DNA of 64,000 nucleotides from Arthrobacter sp. PAMC25284 (GCF_019443425.1 NZ_CP080382.1:3720001-3784000); one strand, 5' to 3'. Counted from the stretch's first letter, positions 15,859-27,567 are shown. A program made the numbers and translations. Notes: generated by a model not told the origin, from the letters alone.

Positions 15859-18800
15859 CTACTTCCGCGCAAATGCCTGCTTCAGCAGCGCGTCCTGCTC
15901 GGCTGCGTGGCGCTTCATCGACCCGGCGGCGGTGGCCGCCGAGGCGGGGCGGGAGATGCGCCGCACCGGCCGGTCGAGCTCCTCCGGCAGGTTGAGGCCG
16001 ATAAACGGCCACGGACCCTGGTTGGCGGGTTCGTCCTGGACCCAGCACACCTCGGCGTTCGGGTACTTGGCCAACTCGGCCGCGATGTCCTCCGCGGGCA
16101 GCGGGTAGAGCTGCTCAACCCGGACGATCGCCGTCGTCTTGTCCTCGGTCTTCTGCCGGGTGGACAGCAGATCGTAGTACAGCCGGCCGGAGACCAGGAG
16201 GACGCGTTCGACGGCGTCCGCCTGCAGGTGCTCGTGGTCCGGGATGACCGGACGGAAGGCGCCCGTGGTGAAGTCCTCGACAGAGGACGCAGCGGCCTTG
16301 AGGCGCAGCAGCTGCTTCGGGGTGAAGATGATCAGCGGCTTGCGCGGCCGGCTGTACGCCTGGCGGCGCAGCAGGTGGAAGTGCGACGCCGCCGTGGTCG
16401 GGTTGGCCACGATCATGTTGTCTTCCGCGCACATCTGCAGGAAGCGCTCGATCCGGGCCGAGGAGTGGTCCGGGCCCTGGCCTTCGTAGCCGTGCGGCAG
16501 CATCAGCACGAGCGAGGACCGCTGGCCCCACTTCTGCTCAGCCGAGGAGATGAACTCGTCAATGATGGTCTGGGCGCCGTTGACGAAGTCACCGAACTGC
16601 GCCTCCCACAAAACGAGCGCGTCGGGGCGCTCGACGGAGTAGCCGTATTCGAAGCCCATCGCGGCGAATTCAGAGAGCAGCGAGTCATAGATCCACAGTT
16701 TGGCCTGGTCATCGGAGAGGTTCGCGAGCGGGAGCCACTCGTCGCCGTTGGCGCGGTCGTGGAAGACGGCGTGGCGCTGGACGAAGGTGCCGCGGCGGGA
16801 GTCCTGGCCTGCCAGCCGGACCGGTACGCCTTCCATGATGAGCGAGCCGAAGGCGGCGAGCTCGCCGAAGCCCCAGTCGATGCCGCCCTCACGGGACATC
16901 ACTTCACGCTTCTCCAGCAATTGCTTGAGTTTGGCGTGGACGGTGAAGCCCTCCGGGATTTCGAGGTGGGCTTTACCGATGCGGGCCAATGTGTCGGCGG
17001 AAATCGCCGTCGAGGCAGGGGCATTGATGCCGAAATCGGACTGCTGGGCGATTGGGCGTTCGATGTCCGACACCGCGGCGGAGTCGGCCGTCACGATCGG
17101 AATCGGGGACGTCTGGGCCGCGTGGGTCTCCGCAAAAACACGTTCCAGCCGTTCCTGGTAGTCGCGCAGGAGCTGCTCGGCCTCTTCCTCGGTGATGTCA
17201 CCTCGGCCGATCAGGGATTCCGTGTACAGCTTGCGGACCGAACGCTTGGCTTCGATCAGGTTGTACATCAGCGGCTGCGTCATCGAGGGGTCGTCGCCCT
17301 CGTTGTGGCCGCGGCGGCGGTAGCAGACCATGTCGATAACAACGTCCTTGTGGAACCGCTGGCGGAACTCGTAGGCGAGCTGGCCGATCCGGACCACGGC
17401 TTCCGGGTCATCGCCATTCACGTGGAACACCGGTGCCTGGATCATCTTGGCGACGTCCGTGGAGTACGTGGAGGAACGCGACGACGACGGGGCGGTGGTG
17501 AAGCCGACCTGGTTGTTGACCACGATGTGGATGGTGCCGCCGGTACGGTAGCCGCGCAGCTGGGAGAGGTTAAGCGTCTCCGCCACCACACCCTGGCCGG
17601 CGAAGGGCCGCGTCGCCGTGAACCATGATCGGCAGCACGGGGAAGTTCTCGCCCTGGTCGAGGCGGTCCTGCTTGGCGCGGACGATGCCCTCCAGGACGG
17701 AGTCCACGGCTTCCAGATGAGAGGGGTTGGCGGCGAGGTAGACCTTGGTCTCGTTACCGTTGTCGGAGGTGAACGTGCCCTCGGTGCCGAGGTGGTACTT
17801 CACGTCGCCGGAACCCTGCACTGAACGCGGGTCCTGGGTGCCTTCGAATTCGCGGAAGACCTGGGCGTAGGTCTTGCCGGCGATGTTCGTGAGGACGTTA
17901 AGCCGGCCGCGGTGGGCCATGCCGATCGCCACCTCGTCGAGCTGGTCGTCGGCTGCGTCCGAAATGATGGCGTCCAGCAGCGGGATCAGCGACTCGCCGC
18001 CTTCCAGGGAGAACCGTTTCTGGCCGACGAACTTGGTCTGCAGGAAGGTCTCGAAGGCCTCGGCGGAGTTGAGCTTGGAGACAATCCGCAGCTGCTCCTC
18101 GCGGCTCGGCTTGGAGTACGGGTGCTCCAGCTGGTCCTGAAACCACTTGCGCTCGTCCGGGTCCTGGATGTGCATGTACTCGATGCCGGTCGTGCGGCAG
18201 TAGGCGTCGCGGAGGACCCCGAGGATGCTCCGGAACTTCAGCATCGGTTTGCCGCCGAAGCCGCCGGTGGGCCATTCGCGGTCCAGGTCCCAGAGCGTCA
18301 GGCCATAGGTGAGGACATCGAGGTCAGGGTGTTTGCGCTGGACGTATTCCAGCGGGTCGGTGTCCGCCATGAGGTGGCCACGGACGCGGTAGGAGTGGAT
18401 CAGTTGCTGGATCCGGGCGACTTTATTGATCTGGTCGGCCGGGTCCACCTGCAGGTCCGGGCTCCAGCGGACAGGCTCGTAGGGGATGCGCAGCGATTCG
18501 AAGATCTCATCGTAGAAATTCTGGCCACCCAGGAGGAGCTGGTGGACCAGTTTCAGGAACTCGCCGCTGCCGGCACCCTGGATGACCCGGTGGTCGTAGG
18601 TGGAAGTCAACGTGAGGACCTTGCTGATGGCGTTCTGCGCGAGGATCTTCTCGCTCGCGCCCTGGAACTCCGCGGGGTAGTCGAGGGCGCCGACGCCGAT
18701 AATGGCGGCCTGGCCCTTGGACAGGCGTGGCACAGAGTGCACGGTGCCGATGCCGCCGGGGTTGGTCAGCGACACGGTGGTGCCGGAGTGGTCATCGGCG

Positions 18801-19688
18801 GTCAGCTTGCCGCTGCGGGCCCCGTTTGATCAGGTCCTCGTACGTGTGCCAGAACTCGGAGAAGTTGAGTGTCTCGGCCTTCTTGATGTTCGGCACCATC
18901 AGCAGGCGGGTGCCGTCCGGCTTGGGCATGTCGATGGCGATGCCGAAGTTCACGTGCGCCGGCTGGACGGCGACGGGCTTGCCGTCGATTTCGTCGTAGT
19001 AGACGTTCATGGACGGGAACTGGGAGAGGGCGCGGATGACGGCGTAGCCGATGAAGTGCGTAAAGGAGACCTTGCCGCCGCGGGCGCGGGCCAGGTTGGA
19101 GTTGATGACCACGCGGTTGTCGATCAGCAGCTTGGCCGGGATCGCCCGGACGCTGGTGGCCGTCGGGACCTCAAGGCTGGACACCATGTTGGTGGCGATG
19201 GCCTTGGCCGGGCCGCGCAGGATCGAAACGACGTCTTCTTCGGGAGCCGTGGGCGCCTTGATGTTCTTGGGCAGCTGGGCCGGAATCGGCGTGGTGGCCG
19301 TGCCCGGTTCGGTGTTCTTGGAGCCGTCGCGGGCGACGGTGGCAGGGGCCTTGGGTGCTGCTGTAATGGGTGCGGCCGCGGCGGGTGCAGCCGTTGCCGG
19401 AGCCGTTGCGGGCTGGGTGGGAGCCTGAGTCGGTGCTGCAGGGGCCGTCGCTGCCGCAGGACGGGTTACGGCGGGCAGTTCACGGGTTTCGGGGCGCGCG
19501 GCGTTTCCTGCCGTGCCTGTCGTTCCATTGGTCGAGGAACCGTCGCCGGCGTCGTAGGACTCGAACAAGGGCCACCACTTGGCGTCAACCGTGTTCTTGT
19601 CCTGCTGGTAACGCTCGTACAGTTCGTCAACGAGCCACTCGTTTCCGCCAAATTCCTCGGGTAGACGGTGGCTAGGCTGCTCTGGCAC
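15859..19688 (-). pseudogene. kgd: multifunctional 2-oxoglutarate decarboxylase/dehydrogenase E1-E2 (Kgd), two one-base frameshifts
   Basis: A fusion of a succinyltransferase (E2-like) domain and a ThDP-dependent E1 domain, as in mycobacterial Kgd, oxidising 2-oxoglutarate in the TCA cycle. The first part has RLPEEFGGNEWLVDELYERY, a long Ala/Pro linker and an E2 catalytic domain ([15 protein letters not shown] follows the conserved [10 protein letters not shown]). The E1 part has [20 protein letters not shown] and NNQVGFTT. The frame breaks at GGGCCCC 18817-18823 and at GGGCC 17605-17609; removing one base from each restores about 1,275 residues. GTG at 19688 gives the usual PEQPSHRLPEEF start. 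Two breaks in such a gene suggest error. Confidence 0.93.
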
Positions 19689-21443
<1,755 letters not shown>

Positions 21444-21526
21444 CCCGGCGGCCGGACGCCCGCCGACGTCGTCCGTACCGTGCACGGCGCACGGCTCGAG
21501 CGCGACGGGGAGGCGGCCGCTCCCTG

Positions 21527-21796
21527 TAGACTGGAACTCTTATGGACAGTAAATCTAGGTGCCGGCCTGGGGGCTGTCAGCGGGTAACGGAAACCGTTCC
21601 CGCGCAGTCCACCCGCAGAGCCGGCAAACCCCGTTCACGCGCCCATCATTCTCCGGCGGCACATCACCCCGGAGCCTTCCAGGAAACAGCGTCAGCCTCC
21701 GCTGACCATCCTCCGCCGGGCAGCTTGCCCGCGCGCGGCCTCCCGTCCGGACCGCGGCACCACGGGCCTGCAGGCCCGCCGGAAGCAGGCCGCTAG
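21527..21796 (+). other. long leader of the CNNM operon with a structured core
   Basis: After a TAGACT -10 box at 21527-21532 there are about 255 bp before the CNNM start. The core has an outer stem TGCCGGC/GCCGGCA (21560-21566/21620-21626), a CTG/CAG pair, and an inner stem GCGGGTAACGG/CCGTTCCCGC (21580-21590/21594-21603) with one bulged T. It does not match any riboswitch I can recognise. An 84-codon ORF (21542-21796) also fills it but has the composition of a GC-rich shadow. Confidence 0.45.
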
Positions 21797-23140
21797 ATGG
21801 AATGGCTACTCCTCGCGGCCGGCCTGCTGCTCATCCTCGGCACCGGTTTCTTCGTTGCCGTGGAATTCTCTTTGGTGGCCCTTGACCAGTCCACGGTGCA
21901 GCGTGCCGTGGACAACGGCGATACGGCCGCCGAGCCACTGCTGAAGTGCCTCAAATCCCTGTCCACGCAGCTGTCGAGCTGTCAGTTGGGCATCACCATG
22001 ACCACCCTGCTGACCGGCTACGTCATGGAGCCCTCCGTCGGCAAGTTGCTCGAGGGGCCTCTGGCCGCGGTCGGGGTCCCGTCCGCAGCCGCCGGCTCGG
22101 TGTCACTGGTCCTTGCCATGACGCTGGCGACGCTGCTTTCCATGCTGATCGGCGAACTGGTGCCGAAGAATATGGCCATTGCGCTGTCGTTTCCGGTCGG
22201 TAGGGCCCTGGCCCGCCCGCAACTGGTCTTCACCGCCGTCTTCAAGCCCGCCATAGTGGTCCTGAACGGCTTCTCCAACAAGGTCCTGAACGTCTTTGGG
22301 CTTGAGGCCAAGGAAGAGATCTCGGGAGCCCGCACCCCGGCCGAGCTGGCTTCGCTCGTGCGCCGGTCCGCCGCGATGGGCACCCTGGACGCCGGCACGG
22401 CAAACTTCATCTCGCGGACGCTGAAGTTCTCCGGCCGGACCGCTGCGGACGTTATGACGCCCCGGATCCGGGTGGAGACCATCGACGCCGACCAGCCGGT
22501 CTCGGACATCGTGGAGGCGGCCAAACGCACCGGCTACTCCCGGTTCCCGGTCATCGGGGAGTCCTCCGACGACATCCGCGGCGTGGTCCACATCAAAAAA
22601 GCCATTGCCGTGCCTGCGGACCGGCGCGCGAACCTGGAGGCGGGCGCCATCATGACCGATGTGCTCCGCGTGCCGGAAACGATCCACCTCGATGCGCTGC
22701 TCGCCGAATTGCGCGAGGGTACCGGCAATCTCCAGCTCGCCGTGGTCCTCGACGAATACGGCGGAACCGCAGGAATCGCCACACTCGAGGACCTCGTTGA
22801 GGAAATCGTTGGGGAAGTCGCCGACGAGCACGACAGGGTCCGGCCCGGACTGCTGCAGAGCGCCGCGGGCGACTGGTACTTCCCCGGGCTGCTGCGTCCC
22901 GATGAGCTCTCCGAGCAGGTTCCCGGCCTGACTGTCCCTGACGAGGCCAGCTATGAAACGGTGGGAGGCTACGTCATGAGCCAGCTTGGCAGGATTGCGG
23001 CCGAGGGGGACACCGTCGACGTCGGTGGCGGAACCCTCAGCGTGACCCGGATGGATGGCCGGCGGATCGACCGGATCTGCTTCCGCCCCGTCAGGAATAC
23101 CGGCGGGGAAAAGTCCGACATCCAGGCAGGTGCCGCATGA
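21797..23140 (+). CDS. CNNM/CorC-HlyC family membrane protein 1
   Basis: A 447-residue membrane protein: an N-terminal DUF21/CNNM transmembrane domain (four helices; SCQLGITMTTLLTGYVMEPS, LIGELVPKNMAIA), two CBS domains (VMTPRIRVETIDADQPVSDI and LRVPETIHLDALLAELREG), and a C-terminal CorC_HlyC domain (YGGTAGIATLEDLVEEIVGE). Family members affect Mg2+ (and sometimes Co2+/Na+) transport across the membrane; the name hemolysin is historical. The ATG directly follows a TAG. It overlaps the second CNNM gene by ATGA, so the two likely form a heteromer. Confidence 0.92.
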   Translation: MEWLLLAAGLLLILGTGFFVAVEFSLVALDQSTVQRAVDNGDTAAEPLLKCLKSLSTQLSSCQLGITMTTLLTGYVMEPSVGKLLEGPLAAVGVPSAAAGSVSLVLAMTLATLLSMLIGELVPKNMAIALSFPVGRALARPQLVFTAVFKPAIVVLNGFSNKVLNVFGLEAKEEISGARTPAELASLVRRSAAMGTLDAGTANFISRTLKFSGRTAADVMTPRIRVETIDADQPVSDIVEAAKRTGYSRFPVIGESSDDIRGVVHIKKAIAVPADRRANLEAGAIMTDVLRVPETIHLDALLAELREGTGNLQLAVVLDEYGGTAGIATLEDLVEEIVGEVADEHDRVRPGLLQSAAGDWYFPGLLRPDELSEQVPGLTVPDEASYETVGGYVMSQLGRIAAEGDTVDVGGGTLSVTRMDGRRIDRICFRPVRNTGGEKSDIQAGAA

Positions 23141-24201
23141 GTGACTGGGCCGGAATTCTTTGGCTTGTCGTCCTGCTGATCGGCAACGCCTTCTTCGTGG
23201 CCGCCGAGTTCGCCGTGATGTCGGCCCGGCGCAGCCAGATCGAACCGCTGGCCGAGGCCGGCTCCAAACGCGCGCAGACCACCCTGCGCGCCATGGAAAA
23301 CGTTTCGCTGATGCTCGCGTGCGCACAGTTGGGCATTACCGTGTGCTCGCTGCTGATCCTGCAGGTTGCCGAACCGGCGATCCACCACCTGCTGGCGGTG
23401 CCGTTGCACGCCGTCGGCGTTCCGGTGGAGATCGCGGACGTCGCGGCCTTCGCCATAGCCCTCCTGGCGGTCACCTTCCTGCACGTCACCTTCGGCGAAA
23501 TGGTCCCCAAGAACATTTCGGTGTCCGTCGCGGATAAGGCGGCGCTGCTGCTGGCCCCGCCGCTGATGTTCATTGCCCGGATGGTCCGACCTGTCATCGT
23601 CGCCCTGAACTGGTCCGCGAACCACATCCTCCGGTTGATGCGGATCGAACCCAAGGACGAAGTCAACTCCTCGTTCACCCTCGAGGAGGTCCAGTCGATC
23701 GTGCAGGAATCCACCCGGCACGGCCTGGTGGACGACGACGCCGGACTGATCACCGGTGCGCTCGAATTCTCGGAGCACACCGCGGCCCGGGTCATGGTTC
23801 CGCTGGACAAGCTGGTCATGCTCAAAACGGCGACGACGCCCGCGGAATTCGAAAAAGCGGTCAGCCGGACAGGCTTTTCGCGGTTCCCGATGCTTGACGA
23901 CGACGGGATGCTCTACGGATACCTCCACATCAAGGATGTGCTGTCCATCCCCGAGTCCGCCTATCACCAGCCGGTCGCGGACAGCCGGATCCGTTCGCTC
24001 GCCAATCTGGCCATGGACGACGAGGTAGAGAAGGCCATGTCTGTGATGCAGCGGACCGGTTCGCATCTGGCCCGGGTGATCGGCCCGGACGGTAATACGA
24101 GGGGCGTGCTCTTCCTGGAAGACGTCATCGAAGAGCTTGTCGGTGAGATCAGGGACGCTACCCAGGCCACCGGCTACCGCCGGCTGGGCCAGGACAAATA
24201 G
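23137..24201 (+). CDS. CNNM/CorC-HlyC family membrane protein 2
   Basis: A 354-residue paralogue of the upstream protein with the same order: DUF21 membrane domain (ACAQLGITVCSLLILQVAEP, FGEMVPKNISVSVADKA) and a CBS pair (ARVMVPLDKLVMLKTATTPA, MSVMQRTGSHLARVI). It ends soon after FLEDVIEELVGEI and lacks the C-terminal CorC_HlyC domain, unlike its neighbour. The pair is translationally coupled, and paired long/short CNNM genes are a common actinobacterial arrangement. The probable role is divalent cation efflux or homeostasis; the ion is inference. Confidence 0.92.
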   Translation: MSDWAGILWLVVLLIGNAFFVAAEFAVMSARRSQIEPLAEAGSKRAQTTLRAMENVSLMLACAQLGITVCSLLILQVAEPAIHHLLAVPLHAVGVPVEIADVAAFAIALLAVTFLHVTFGEMVPKNISVSVADKAALLLAPPLMFIARMVRPVIVALNWSANHILRLMRIEPKDEVNSSFTLEEVQSIVQESTRHGLVDDDAGLITGALEFSEHTAARVMVPLDKLVMLKTATTPAEFEKAVSRTGFSRFPMLDDDGMLYGYLHIKDVLSIPESAYHQPVADSRIRSLANLAMDDEVEKAMSVMQRTGSHLARVIGPDGNTRGVLFLEDVIEELVGEIRDATQATGYRRLGQDK

Positions 24202-24210
24202 TCACGGCCG

Positions 24211-24249
24211 TGTATCCCTAGATAGGAATGATTCCTATTTAGGGATACA
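24211..24249. promoter_or_regulatory. 39-bp palindrome, probable Zur operator
   Basis: The left half TGTATCCCTAGATAGGAAT and right half ATTCCTATTTAGGGATACA are reverse complements with a single mismatch around a central G. The core GGAATGATTCC has the ATGAT centre typical of actinobacterial Zur boxes. It lies 46 bp upstream of the zinc-binding lipoprotein start, and zur itself follows the operon. Confidence 0.75.
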
Positions 24250-24294
24250 CTCGTGCTATTGCTCCTGATTCTCAATAACAGATCCGAGGTTCCC

Positions 24295-25263
24295 TTGCGT
24301 CGTCCTGCTCCCCGTGCCCTGATGACCGCCGTCGCCGGTATCACGCTCGTGCTGACCGCGTGCGGAACGCCCGCCGGCAGCGGCGGCGGAGAGACCGGCG
24401 ACGGCACCGTCGATGTGGTCGCGTCGACCAGCGTCTACGGGGACATTGTCAGCATCATCGGCGGGGATAAGGTCCGCGTCACCGCACTTATCTCGCGGGT
24501 CAGCCAGGATCCGCACTCGTATGAGGCCACGACCCAGGACAAGCTGGCTGTCTCGAAGGCGGAACTGATCGTGGAGAACGGTGGCGGCTACGACGACTTC
24601 ATCCACAAACTGGCCGACGACACCGGCCTGGACCACGGCAGCCTCATCAGCGCCGTGGATGTTTCCGGGCTTGCCCCGGCGGCCGCTGATGCCGGGTCCT
24701 CAGCTGCCCCGGATGGGGCCGGCCACAGCCACGGCTACGGTTCGTTCAACGAGCACGTCTGGTACAGCCTGCCGGCCATGGGCCGGCTTGCCGACGCAGT
24801 CGCCGCCAGACTCGCGGACCTGGAACCTGCCAACGCGGAGACTTTCCGGATCAACGCTGTGTCCTTCAAAGAGTCGCTCGGCCAGCTTGAAGCCCGGCTC
24901 GCCGCCCTCAAATCGACGTCCGATCAGGTCCCGATGGCAGTGACCGAGCCGGTCCCGCTGTACCTGCTGGAGGATGCGGGACTGGAAAACAAAATGCCCA
25001 TGGCGTATCTGGCCGCCATCGAAGATGACGCCGATGTGCCGCCCGTTGTGCTCAAAGACGCCGTCGACCTGATGGGATCCGGCGCCGTCAGGCTGCTCGC
25101 GTACAACACGCAGACGGAAGGCCCGCAGACCCAGGCCGTGAAAAAAGCGGCCGAGGACGCGGGCGTCACGGTGCTGGACTTCCGCGAGACCCTGCCGGAG
25201 GGGCAGTCCTACGTGCAGTGGATGACCGCCAACGTGGACAGCATCAGCGCAGCCCTGGGCTGA
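24295..25263 (+). CDS. znuA: zinc ABC transporter substrate-binding lipoprotein
   Basis: A 322-residue extracellular lipoprotein of the ZnuA/TroA cluster that captures Zn2+ (or Mn2+). It has a lipoprotein signal with lipobox LTAC (GITLVLTACGTPAG), the N-terminal metal site SQDPHSYEATTQD, a central histidine-rich loop (GHSHGYGSFNEHVWYSLPAM) and the C-terminal acidic D/E helix LTxT-like TQTEGPQTQAVKKAA. The TTG at 24295 follows GAGG with 5-nt spacing; an earlier in-frame start would put hydrophobic residues before a proline-rich stretch. It heads a znuACB operon under a Zur-type palindrome. Confidence 0.92.
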   Translation: MRRPAPRALMTAVAGITLVLTACGTPAGSGGGETGDGTVDVVASTSVYGDIVSIIGGDKVRVTALISRVSQDPHSYEATTQDKLAVSKAELIVENGGGYDDFIHKLADDTGLDHGSLISAVDVSGLAPAAADAGSSAAPDGAGHSHGYGSFNEHVWYSLPAMGRLADAVAARLADLEPANAETFRINAVSFKESLGQLEARLAALKSTSDQVPMAVTEPVPLYLLEDAGLENKMPMAYLAAIEDDADVPPVVLKDAVDLMGSGAVRLLAYNTQTEGPQTQAVKKAAEDAGVTVLDFRETLPEGQSYVQWMTANVDSISAALG

Positions 25264-25365
25264 ACGGCCGGCGGCCGCCGCGGAGCCCCGGCTAGAGGCT
25301 GACCAGCCTAAGATGATCGGAAAAGCGGAAGCATCTGACGACGCAGGAAATCGAGGAAATTTCAG

Positions 25366-26181
25366 TTGACACCGGTAGTGAGCCTGCGGGGTGCCACCCT
25401 CTCCTTTGGGCAGCGGACCCTGTGGGAGGGCCTGGACCTGGATATCAACCCGGGCGAATTTTTCGCTGTGCTGGGTCCCAACGGCAGCGGCAAGACCACG
25501 TTCCTGAAAGTCCTGCTCGGCCTGGTGGAACTGAGCGCAGGCACGGCGGAACTCGGCGGGCGGCCGGTGGAACGCGGCAGCCGCCGGATCGGCTATGTCC
25601 CGCAGCAGAAGTCCTTCGACCCCGACACCCCGCTGCGCGCCCGGGATCTCGTGGGTCTCGGCGTCGACGGCCACCGCTGGGGCATCCGCACCGGCGTCGC
25701 AAAAACCAGCCGCCGGATCGATGAGCTCCTCGGGTTCGTCGGCGCCACGGACTACGCGAACGTCCCGGTCGGCCAGCTCTCCGGCGGCGAGCAGCAGCGG
25801 CTGCGCGTGGCGCAGGCCCTGGCGGCCGACCCGGCGGTACTGCTTTGCGATGAGCCTTTGCTGTCCCTGGACCTCCAGCACCAGCAGGCCGTCAGCGCGC
25901 TCATCAACAGGCAGTGTCACGAGCGGGACAGCGCCGTCGTCTTCGTGACCCATGAGATCAACCCGATCATGGACTATGTGGACCGCGTGCTGTACCTCGC
26001 CGACGGCCGGTTCCGCGTGGGCACCCCCGCCGAAGTCATGACCACCGAGGTCCTCTCCGAGCTGTACTGCAGCCATGTGGAGGTCATCCAGGCGAACGGC
26101 CGGCTGATCGTCGTGGGGCTGCCGGAAGCGGCTACCCACCATCATGAAGACTCCCACGCCGTAGCCGGGGAGGTGGGCTGA
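25366..26181 (+). CDS. znuC: zinc ABC transporter ATP-binding protein
   Basis: A 271-residue ABC ATPase. Walker A is LGPNGSGKTTFLKV, the Q-loop YVPQQKS, the signature LSGGEQQRLRVAQAL, Walker B VLLCDEPLLSLDL and the switch histidine VTHEI. The C-terminal tail is histidine-rich (THHHEDSHAVAGEVG), which may bind zinc. The start is a TTG with GAGGAA upstream. Its TGA abuts the GTG of the permease, so the two are coupled. It powers zinc uptake with the lipoprotein and permease on either side. Confidence 0.94.
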   Translation: MTPVVSLRGATLSFGQRTLWEGLDLDINPGEFFAVLGPNGSGKTTFLKVLLGLVELSAGTAELGGRPVERGSRRIGYVPQQKSFDPDTPLRARDLVGLGVDGHRWGIRTGVAKTSRRIDELLGFVGATDYANVPVGQLSGGEQQRLRVAQALAADPAVLLCDEPLLSLDLQHQQAVSALINRQCHERDSAVVFVTHEINPIMDYVDRVLYLADGRFRVGTPAEVMTTEVLSELYCSHVEVIQANGRLIVVGLPEAATHHHEDSHAVAGEVG

Positions 26182-27072
26182 GTGGATCCGGATGCTTTGC
26201 TGAACGCTGTTTTCAACTTCGAGAACTATGGCGAACTGCTGGTCCTCGTCCAGAATTCCCTGTGGGCCGGAGCGGTCCTTGGGCTCCTCGGCGGACTGAT
26301 GGGCACGTTCGTGATGAAACGGGACCTCGCGTTCGCTGTCCACGGGATCTCCGAACTCTCCTTCGCCGGGGCTGCTCTGGCGCTGCTGATCGGGGCGGAC
26401 GTCATCCTGGGCTCGCTGGCCGGCTCGGTTACCGCGGCGCTGGTCCTCGGCGTGATGGGCATCAGGGCTCGGGACAAGAACTCGATCATCGGTGTCATCA
26501 TGCCGTTCGGACTGGGCCTGGGCATTCTCTTCCTGTCCCTCTATGAGGGCCGCGCCGCCAATAAGTTTGGCCTGCTCACCGGCCAGATCGTGTCGGTGGG
26601 CACAGTCCAGCTTCAGGTGCTGGCCGGTGCCGCCGTTGTGGTGATGCTCGCGCTCGTTGCCATCTGGCGGCCGCTGACGTTTGCCAGCGTGGACCCGGAT
26701 GTCGCGACGGCCCGCGGCGTGCCGGTCCGCGCCCTCGGTATCGGGTTTATGGTGCTGCTGGGTATCAGCGTGGCGCTGTCCATCCAGATCGTGGGCGCAC
26801 TGCTGGTGCTGGCGTTGCTGATCACGCCGGCGGCTGCCGCACTGCGGGTGACGTCCTCGCCGCGGCTTGTGGTGACGCTCAGTGTGGTGTTCGCCATGAC
26901 GGCGACGGTGGGCGGCATCATGCTGGCCCTTGGCGGGCGCCTCCCGATCAGCCCCTACGTGACCACGCTGTCGTTCCTGATCTACGTGGTGTGCCGGCTG
27001 GTGGGGAACTACCGGATGAAACAGGGCATCAACGGACGCGTACTGCGGACTTCCCCGGTTCCGGCCGCCTGA
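26182..27072 (+). CDS. znuB: zinc ABC transporter permease
   Basis: A 296-residue ABC-3 family permease with about eight helices. The family pattern HGISELSFAGAALALLIG appears near the N-terminus, and LITPAAAALRVTSSPRL is the conserved loop that contacts the ATPase. The start is GTG, directly after the znuC TGA. It ends 43 bp from the convergent zur stop; a small GGGTGGC/GCCACCC hairpin followed by TTTCT lies between and may act as a terminator. Confidence 0.94.
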   Translation: MDPDALLNAVFNFENYGELLVLVQNSLWAGAVLGLLGGLMGTFVMKRDLAFAVHGISELSFAGAALALLIGADVILGSLAGSVTAALVLGVMGIRARDKNSIIGVIMPFGLGLGILFLSLYEGRAANKFGLLTGQIVSVGTVQLQVLAGAAVVVMLALVAIWRPLTFASVDPDVATARGVPVRALGIGFMVLLGISVALSIQIVGALLVLALLITPAAAALRVTSSPRLVVTLSVVFAMTATVGGIMLALGGRLPISPYVTTLSFLIYVVCRLVGNYRMKQGINGRVLRTSPVPAA

Positions 27073-27114
27073 ACGACGCCGGGGAGATGCAGCCGGCGGG
27101 TGGCGCCACCCTTT

Positions 27115-27567
27115 CTAGCTGCCGGACGCGATGGTGCACGCCGGGCACAGCCCGAAGATTTCCACCGTGTGTTCCACCTGGGTGAAGCCGTGTTCCGTGG
27201 CGATCCGCGCGGTCCAGGCTTCGACCGCGGGGGCTTCCACCTCGACAGCCTTGCCGCAGGTACGGCACAGGAGATGGTGGTGGTGTCCGGTCACGGCGCA
27301 GCGCCGGTATACGGCTTCGCCGTCGGCGTTCCGGAGCACATCCACGAGGCCGTCGTCGGCGAGTGACTGCAGGATCCGGTAGGTAGTCGCCAGGGACACG
27401 GCGGTGTCCCGGTCCTGGAGGATGCGGTGCAACTCCTGCGTGCTGACAAAGTCCGCCAGATCATCCAGGGCGGCGCTGACGGCGAGGCGCTGCTTGGTGA
27501 CGCGTTGTTCCTTGCCGGCCGCCGGGGCCGCGGCGGATGTCCGGCCGGTGCTGGCGCCCTGGGTCAT
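27115..27567 (-). CDS. zur: Fur-family zinc uptake regulator Zur
   Basis: A 150-residue Fur-family repressor. The winged helix is TKQRLAVSAALDDLADFVSTQELHRIL with recognition region VSLATTYRILQSL, and the regulatory/structural zinc sites include GHHHHLLCRTCGKAVEVE and a C-terminal FGLCPACTIASG. Location beside the zinc ABC operon points to Zur rather than Fur or PerR. The ATG at 27567 removes a Ser/Thr-rich leader that would start from a TTG at 27618; either start is possible. It faces znuB and is divergent from the MBL-fold gene. Repression of the palindrome-bearing operon in high zinc is expected. Confidence 0.9.
   Translation of the reverse strand: MTQGASTGRTSAAAPAAGKEQRVTKQRLAVSAALDDLADFVSTQELHRILQDRDTAVSLATTYRILQSLADDGLVDVLRNADGEAVYRRCAVTGHHHHLLCRTCGKAVEVEAPAVEAWTARIATEHGFTQVEHTVEIFGLCPACTIASGS

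Noticed and set aside
15829..17628. 599-codon ORF opposite the C-terminal part of kgd
   Set aside because: Shadow of kgd; no recognisable domain.
21542..21796. 84-codon ORF ending directly before the CNNM start
   Set aside because: Pro/Arg/His-rich with no domain and overlapping the predicted stems; kept only as an alternative reading of the leader.
21540..21796. Mg2+ M-box or Mn2+ yybP-ykoY riboswitch
   Set aside because: The conserved loops of these classes are absent, so only an unassigned structured leader is claimed.
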